DNA from: JBMNGN01 sp050949865
GTDB lineage: Bacteria > Bacillota > Syntrophomonadia > Syntrophomonadales > Syntrophomonadaceae
Length of the DNA: 64,000 nucleotides
Direction: 5' to 3'
Assembly (NCBI GenBank): GCA_050949865.1
Contig: JBMNGN010000004.1
Location: forward strand, 434,001 to 498,000
How positions within the stretch are numbered: position 1 is the first letter of the stretch; every line of letters begins with the position of its first letter. The notes beneath the pieces were generated by a model that saw only the letters and a list, made by a program, of their open reading frames with translations, ran no database searches and was not told the DNA's origin. Both the position numbers and the translations under genes were made by a program. This document shows, one piece after another, positions 59,296-64,000 of this stretch.

Positions 59296-60855
59296 ATGAA
59301 GGATTTTTTCAAGAGAATTGCAGTGCTATGGGGAGAACTTTCTGTAACCCGAAAAACAGTTTTTGTGGTGATGGTAAGCTGTCTTGTGTTGTCGTCATTT
59401 TTATTTTACCAGTGGGTTACAAAAGTTGAGTATTGCCCGCTTTTTTCTAATCTTCAGGCCGATGATGCCGGCAAAATTATAGAAAAGCTAAAAGACATGG
59501 GAGTACCTTACCGTTTGGCCGATGCTGGCCAATCGGTTATGGTACCCCAGGACCAGGTATATGAATTGCGGCTGCAACTGGCCAGTGATGGGGTTTTTGC
59601 CGGGGGAGGCATAGGTTTTGAATTGTTTGACCGAAATAGCCTGGGAGTAACTGATTTTGAGCGGCAGGTGAATTACCTCCGGGCCCTGCAGGAAGAACTA
59701 CGTCGAACCATAGTCGAACTTGAGGGAGTAAAACAGGCCCGGGTCCATCTGGTTATTCCAGAAAGGAGTGTGTTTATTGAAAACACAGGCAAAGCCTCCG
59801 CTTCAGTAGTTTTGAGTTTACAGCCCCTGGTTAAACTGGAACCCGCCCAGGTGAGAGGAATTGCGGAATTGGTTGCCAGCTCCGTAGAAAACCTTAATGC
59901 CTCGGATGTAACCATAATTGATTTGGATGGAAGAATTCTAAGCCAGGGATTATATGAGGAACCGGTATACGGGGTTCAACAGGTTCGGCAAATGGAACTG
60001 AAACGGGATTTTGAAAAACAACTCGAGACTGGGGTACAGGCCTTATTGGAAAGGATTTACGGGCCAGGAACTGCGGTGGTAAGAGTTTTTGCCAATCTGG
60101 ATTTTAACCAGAAGGAAATCACCCGGATCATATGGGGGACAGAAGGGGTAGTATCCAGTGAACAAGTGTTTGAAAGAACTGAAAGCACTACTCCCAGCGT
60201 TACTCCGGTTGGCGACCTAAACCGTGATGACCTGCAGCCCTATATAAATACGGCTACTTCAAATAGTAGCGAGATCGAATCAATTCGCAATTACGAATTG
60301 GACAGATCAGAGGAAAGGGAAATTTGCGCCCCGGGACGGTTAGTATCTTTATCAACGGCCGTGGTAATAGACGGGGAGCTTACAGAAGAGCAACAAGCAG
60401 CCGTTCAACAGGTTGTATCGGCTGCGGTAGGATTTGATCCCGGCCGGGGAGACCAGGTAACCGTGTCCAGTATGCGATTTGACACCGCCAAACTGGATGA
60501 AATGAGAAGCGAAATGGCAGCGGCTGAAGAAGCCCAGAAGAAAAAGGAGGAATTGGAAAAAAGAATTGCCTGGGGCATGAAGGCGTTAGGACTAATATTT
60601 GCTTTTATCCTGGGGATTATATTTATCCGGACCATCAAGAGTATATTAAGAGGCCCGGATACCTCCTTTATTGAGAGCCCGATCCCAGTTAACCAGATGG
60701 AAGCAGAAATAGATCCGTATAAAGCGAAAGAGAGGGTTATTACCCCCGAAGAAAAGGTGCAAAAGATAGCCGAGAAGGATCCTGAAATCGCAGTACAGGT
60801 TGTAAAAGCCTGGTTGGCTGAACATGGAGGTGAATTCACTGGCCCGGCAAAGTGA
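59296..60855 (+). CDS. fliF: Flagellar M-ring protein FliF
   Basis: 519 residues. Two membrane helices (about 22-42 and 430-450) flank the ring-building domains (YCPLFSNLQADDAGKIIEKLKDMGVPYRL; VNYLRALQEELRRTI). The C-terminal tail that binds FliG is present. It overlaps fliG by 17 bp. Confidence 0.96.
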   Translation: MKDFFKRIAVLWGELSVTRKTVFVVMVSCLVLSSFLFYQWVTKVEYCPLFSNLQADDAGKIIEKLKDMGVPYRLADAGQSVMVPQDQVYELRLQLASDGVFAGGGIGFELFDRNSLGVTDFERQVNYLRALQEELRRTIVELEGVKQARVHLVIPERSVFIENTGKASASVVLSLQPLVKLEPAQVRGIAELVASSVENLNASDVTIIDLDGRILSQGLYEEPVYGVQQVRQMELKRDFEKQLETGVQALLERIYGPGTAVVRVFANLDFNQKEITRIIWGTEGVVSSEQVFERTESTTPSVTPVGDLNRDDLQPYINTATSNSSEIESIRNYELDRSEEREICAPGRLVSLSTAVVIDGELTEEQQAAVQQVVSAAVGFDPGRGDQVTVSSMRFDTAKLDEMRSEMAAAEEAQKKKEELEKRIAWGMKALGLIFAFILGIIFIRTIKSILRGPDTSFIESPIPVNQMEAEIDPYKAKERVITPEEKVQKIAEKDPEIAVQVVKAWLAEHGGEFTGPAK

Positions 60856-61843
60856 GCAATTAACCGGTTTACAAAAAGCAGCCATTTTGATGGTAGCTCT
60901 TGGACCGGATTTATCGGCAAATATCCTAAAAAACTTCAAATATGAAAATATTGAAGCGATAAGCTGTGAAATTGCTAACCTGGGGGTCCTAAAACCTGCT
61001 GATAAGCAGCAGGTTATTGAAGAGTTTTTGACCATGAGTGAGGCCCATATTTCATACCGGGGAGGAATTCAGTATGCCCGGGAGCTCTTGGATAAAACCG
61101 TCGGGCCTCAGAAGGCCAAGGAAATCCTGGAAGCATTAAATTCCATGGTAAAGCCTTTTGGTCTGATCCGGAAAATAGATCCCATGCAGTTATATAGTTT
61201 CATTGTGAATGAACATCCCCAGACTATTGCTCTGATACTGTCTTACCTGGATGCAGAGCAATCAGGAGCTATTCTCAGTGCTCTGCCCAAGGAAATGCAA
61301 AGTGACATTGCCTTAAGAATTGCGGCTATGGAAAGGACCTCCCCCGAGATGGTAAAAGAAGTGGAATCTATTTTGGAAAGAAAGATATCCACGATTATAA
61401 GGCATGATTTTACCAATGTTGGCGGAGTCAAAACCCTGGTAAAAATATTGAACATGGTAGATAGAACCACAGAAAAGGGCATAATCGAGGAAATGGAGGA
61501 AGAAGACCCGCAACTGGCTGAAGAAATAAAGAATATGATGTTTGTATTTGAGGATATTGTGACTCTGGATGATTCATCAATTAGGAGGATACTGCGGGAA
61601 ATCGATTTCAAAGATCTGGCTATTGCGCTTAAGGGTACTAATGAGGGGGTTCTCAACAAGATTTACAAGAACCTTTCCAAGCGGGCTGGAACCATGCTGC
61701 AAGAAGATATTGAGTCTTTAGGTCCTATCAGGTTGAGCGAAGTGGAAAAAACCCAGCAGAAGATTGTTCAAACCATCAGAAAGCTGGATCAAGAGGGGGA
61801 AATAATCATATCTAGGGGTGGTCACGATGATATCGTCATCTAA
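60839..61843 (+). CDS. fliG: Flagellar motor switch protein FliG
   Basis: 334 residues if translation starts at CTG 60839 (MARQSEQLTGLQKAAILMVALG), which lies 8 bases after a perfect GGAGG. The in-frame ATG 60824 and GTG 60830 are upstream of or inside that SD. Family motifs: EQSGAILSALPKEMQ (EHPQT just before) and the C-terminal torque helix FEDIVTLDDSSIRRILREID. Rotor part that interacts with stators. Confidence 0.93.
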   Translation: MARQSEQLTGLQKAAILMVALGPDLSANILKNFKYENIEAISCEIANLGVLKPADKQQVIEEFLTMSEAHISYRGGIQYARELLDKTVGPQKAKEILEALNSMVKPFGLIRKIDPMQLYSFIVNEHPQTIALILSYLDAEQSGAILSALPKEMQSDIALRIAAMERTSPEMVKEVESILERKISTIIRHDFTNVGGVKTLVKILNMVDRTTEKGIIEEMEEEDPQLAEEIKNMMFVFEDIVTLDDSSIRRILREIDFKDLAIALKGTNEGVLNKIYKNLSKRAGTMLQEDIESLGPIRLSEVEKTQQKIVQTIRKLDQEGEIIISRGGHDDIVI

Positions 61844-62528
61844 GGTAATAAAATCGGTCCATGACCAGTTAGAAAACTATGCTTTAAGGCCCAGGCTGGT
61901 TGTGGAGCCGGAATTTCCCGCTGATCACAGGATTATCAAGCAGGCGGAGGAAGAAGCCAAAAAGATTGTTGCTAGAGCCCAGGAGGAAGCGAATAAGATC
62001 CTGCAGGAATCCCAGAAAAAGATATGGACCATTGAACAGGAATCTTATGAAAAGGGCTATAAAAGAGCGCAGCAGGATGTTTGGCAGGAAGTTAAAGAGC
62101 GCACTGAGAGGACCTACGAAGCAGCCAGACAGGTACTGGAACAGGCCGAGGAAATTCGCCGGCAGATTTACCAGGAAACTGAAAGCGAGATTATAGATCT
62201 GGTAGTCAGGATTGCGGAAAAAATTGTCTGCAAACAGCTGGATTTGGTTCCCGAGACTATAGTGGATATTGTCAGACTGGCCTGCGAACAACAAAGGGAA
62301 GCCAAGAACTTTATGATTTATGTGCATCCGGACCAGGTAGATATGCTCAGGATGAGGCGTAAAGAACTAGTGACCCGGCTCAGTGCCCCTTCCCGGGTGC
62401 AGATTATCGGTGATGGTAACCTGAAACTGGGGGAATGCAGGGTAGAAACAGAGCAGGGGCATGTGGATGCAACTTTGGGTGCTATGCTTGAACAGTTAGG
62501 ACTTGCTATAAAAGGGAGTATTTTATGA
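61827..62528 (+). CDS. fliH: Flagellar export regulator FliH
   Basis: 233 residues from ATG 61827 (SD AGGGGTGG), overlapping fliG by 17 bp. A long charged coiled coil (about 30-115, AEEEAKKIVARAQEEANKILQES) is followed by a V-ATPase subunit-E-like domain (LVVRIAEKIVCKQLDLVPETI). Binds and restrains FliI. Confidence 0.92.
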   Translation: MISSSKVIKSVHDQLENYALRPRLVVEPEFPADHRIIKQAEEEAKKIVARAQEEANKILQESQKKIWTIEQESYEKGYKRAQQDVWQEVKERTERTYEAARQVLEQAEEIRRQIYQETESEIIDLVVRIAEKIVCKQLDLVPETIVDIVRLACEQQREAKNFMIYVHPDQVDMLRMRRKELVTRLSAPSRVQIIGDGNLKLGECRVETEQGHVDATLGAMLEQLGLAIKGSIL

Positions 62529-63859
62529 CCAGTGCATGTTTGGATTTGAGTTCTTACAAAAACCGGATAAAAAACGCCAACCTTTTCACCTGTGCAGGCA
62601 AGATTGTACGGGTTGTTGGTCTAACCATGGAAGCCAAGGGAATCAAACCGTTTATTGGGGAATTGTGCCTTATCGAAATACCAGGCCAGGAAAAAGAATT
62701 GCTGGCTGAGGCCCTGGGATTCCGCGAGGGATATTCAATCCTGATGCCCCTGGGTGATCCTAAGGGTATTGCCCCGGGCTGCAATGTTTTTACCACCAGA
62801 ACCACTTTTAAGATTAAGGTTGGCCCGGAACTACTGGGCAAGGTGCTGGACAGTCTCGGAGAGGTTATGAATGGAGCACCTGGCAACTGCTGCGATCAAT
62901 ATTATCCGGTCCAAAACGAACCAGTCCATCCCTTAAAGCGCAGGCCGATTAGAACCGTATTAGAAACCGGGATAAAAGCAATAGATGCATTTATGACCTG
63001 CGGGATCGGGCAAAGAATGGGTATTTTTGCCGGAAGCGGTGTGGGTAAGAGTACCCTCTTGGGAATGATCGCCCGAAACAGTTCTGCGGATGTAAATGTT
63101 ATTGCTCTGATCGGGGAAAGAGGCAGGGAGGTCCTGGAATTTATTGAAAACGACCTGGGAAAAGAAGGGCTCTCACGGTCGGTAGTTGTGGCTTCAACCT
63201 CTGACCAGCCAGCGTTGCTGAGGGTAAAGGGGGCTTTTGTGGCTACTGCAATTGCTGAATATTTCCGGGATCAAGGTTATAACGTTCTGTTAATGATGGA
63301 TTCGGTGACCAGGTATGCCATGGCCCAAAGGGAGATCGGCCTGGCAGTGGGCGAACCGCCTACCACCAAAGGATATACCCCATCTGTCTTTGCCATGCTT
63401 CCCAAGCTGCTGGAGAGGGCTGGAAACTTTGAAAATGCTTCCATTACCGGGCTATATACCGTGCTGGTTGATGGAGATGATATGAACGAACCAATCGCAG
63501 ATGCAGTAAGGGGTATATTGGACGGGCATATAATCCTGTCCCGGGAGATCGCAGCTCAAAACTGCTTCCCGGCCATAGATATAATGAACAGCATCAGCAG
63601 GTTAATGCCGGTCCTGGCAAGCGAAGAACAACAGGCCCTGGCAGCCCGGGCGAGAAACTATTTGGCTCTCTATCACCGGAACCAGGACTTGATTAATATT
63701 GGCGCTTATAAGAAAGGCAGCAATGAAGAAATAGACAAAGCCATAGCTTTATACCAGGAGATTAGAAATTTCTTGCAACAGGGTATCCATGAATCTTTTG
63801 ATTACAATGCGGCTGTTAGTGGGCTTTACCAGGCATTGGGAGAAGGTGAAAGCAATTGA
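62525..63859 (+). CDS. fliI: Flagellum-specific ATP synthase FliI
   Basis: 444 residues, starting by ATGA overlap with fliH. Walker A GSGVGKST (170-177), LIGERGREV, Walker B VLLMMDSVTRYAMAQREIGLAVGEPP and TKGYTPSVFA. The ATPase of the flagellar type III export gate. Confidence 0.97.
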   Translation: MTSACLDLSSYKNRIKNANLFTCAGKIVRVVGLTMEAKGIKPFIGELCLIEIPGQEKELLAEALGFREGYSILMPLGDPKGIAPGCNVFTTRTTFKIKVGPELLGKVLDSLGEVMNGAPGNCCDQYYPVQNEPVHPLKRRPIRTVLETGIKAIDAFMTCGIGQRMGIFAGSGVGKSTLLGMIARNSSADVNVIALIGERGREVLEFIENDLGKEGLSRSVVVASTSDQPALLRVKGAFVATAIAEYFRDQGYNVLLMMDSVTRYAMAQREIGLAVGEPPTTKGYTPSVFAMLPKLLERAGNFENASITGLYTVLVDGDDMNEPIADAVRGILDGHIILSREIAAQNCFPAIDIMNSISRLMPVLASEEQQALAARARNYLALYHRNQDLINIGAYKKGSNEEIDKAIALYQEIRNFLQQGIHESFDYNAAVSGLYQALGEGESN

Positions 63860-64000
63860 AAAAATACCGGTTTGAGATGGAAGGGGTTCTGAATTACAGG
63901 ACCTTAATAGAGCAGCATCATCAGGAGAGGGTAAGTACAGCCCGGCATGAACTGCTGGTGCAGGAACAGAGATTACAGCAGCTCTATGAGCTTAAAAACG
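63856..64000 (+). CDS. fliJ: Flagellar export chaperone FliJ, N-terminal fragment
   Basis: Starts at TTG 63856, overlapping the fliI stop by 4 bases, with SD GAAGGTG. The 48 visible residues (YRFEMEGVLNYRTLIEQHHQERVSTARHEL) have the heptad pattern of FliJ. It runs off the right edge. Confidence 0.85.
   Translation, partial: MKKYRFEMEGVLNYRTLIEQHHQERVSTARHELLVQEQRLQQLYELKN

Noticed and set aside
1..64000. CRISPR array, insertion sequence, prophage or attachment site
   Set aside because: No spaced direct repeats, transposase or integrase genes, or phage structural genes were seen in any region.

Overview
The window reads as chromosome of an anaerobic, motile, spore-lineage Firmicute of the class Clostridia. 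The gene set (2-hydroxyacyl-CoA dehydratase-type activase, SCIFF peptide and its radical SAM maturase, LonC, FliW/CsrA, tandem crotonases, selenocysteine machinery) resembles Syntrophomonas-type fatty-acid or amino-acid degraders. That placement is inference from gene content, not a measured phylogeny. There is no phage, insertion sequence or CRISPR array. Genes have strong Shine-Dalgarno (SD) sites, many TTG/GTG starts and tight operon overlaps.

Layout. 1-6.5 kb: the end of a DUF2229 protein with its ASKHA activase, a complete branched-chain amino-acid ABC transporter (livJHMGF) and a CBS-ACT protein. 6.5-9 kb: a mostly empty stretch, a ferritin-like gene, tRNA-Sec, and an SPFH/ribbon-helix-helix pair. 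9.3-17.8 kb: cvpA, M18 aminopeptidase, a selD that reads through an in-frame UGA, small genes, then rpsF-ssb-rpsR-yybS-rplI-lonC. 17.8-29.4 kb: tRNA-Val, an SDR, tRNA-Gly, the SCIFF peptide with its maturase, an M23 peptidase, a thioredoxin-reductase-like protein, a putative metallopeptidase, murA, htrA, rlmH and two crotonases. 29.4-34.3 kb: dapB behind a c-di-AMP (ydaO/yuaA) riboswitch, a secreted stalk-domain protein, and glnS.

34.3-43 kb is the accessory part: a secreted CHAP-domain protein, an Agr-type locus (membrane protein, agrB, agrD) with no AgrC/AgrA, a membrane GGDEF/HD-GYP protein, and a TetR/HlyD/ABC exporter operon. Three genes here (the Agr-linked membrane protein, GGDEF/HD-GYP and TetR) each appear to carry one single-base frameshift within 3.2 kb. 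This is either local decay or clustered sequence error.

43-64 kb is a flagellar/chemotaxis cluster: cheB; flgM-flgN-flgK-flgL-fliW-csrA-flaG-flgN2-flaG2-fliS; flagellin; fliD-flgN3-flhB C-domain homologue-fliK-like; cheA-cheW on the opposite strand; and flgB-flgC-fliE-fliF-fliG-fliH-fliI-fliJ running off the end. Sigma-D/sigma-28-type promoters (TAAA-N15-NNCGATNN) precede flgM, cheA and probably flagellin. The flagellin leader has a hairpin with GGA in its loop plus a GGA in the SD, the arrangement expected for CsrA repression relieved by FliW.
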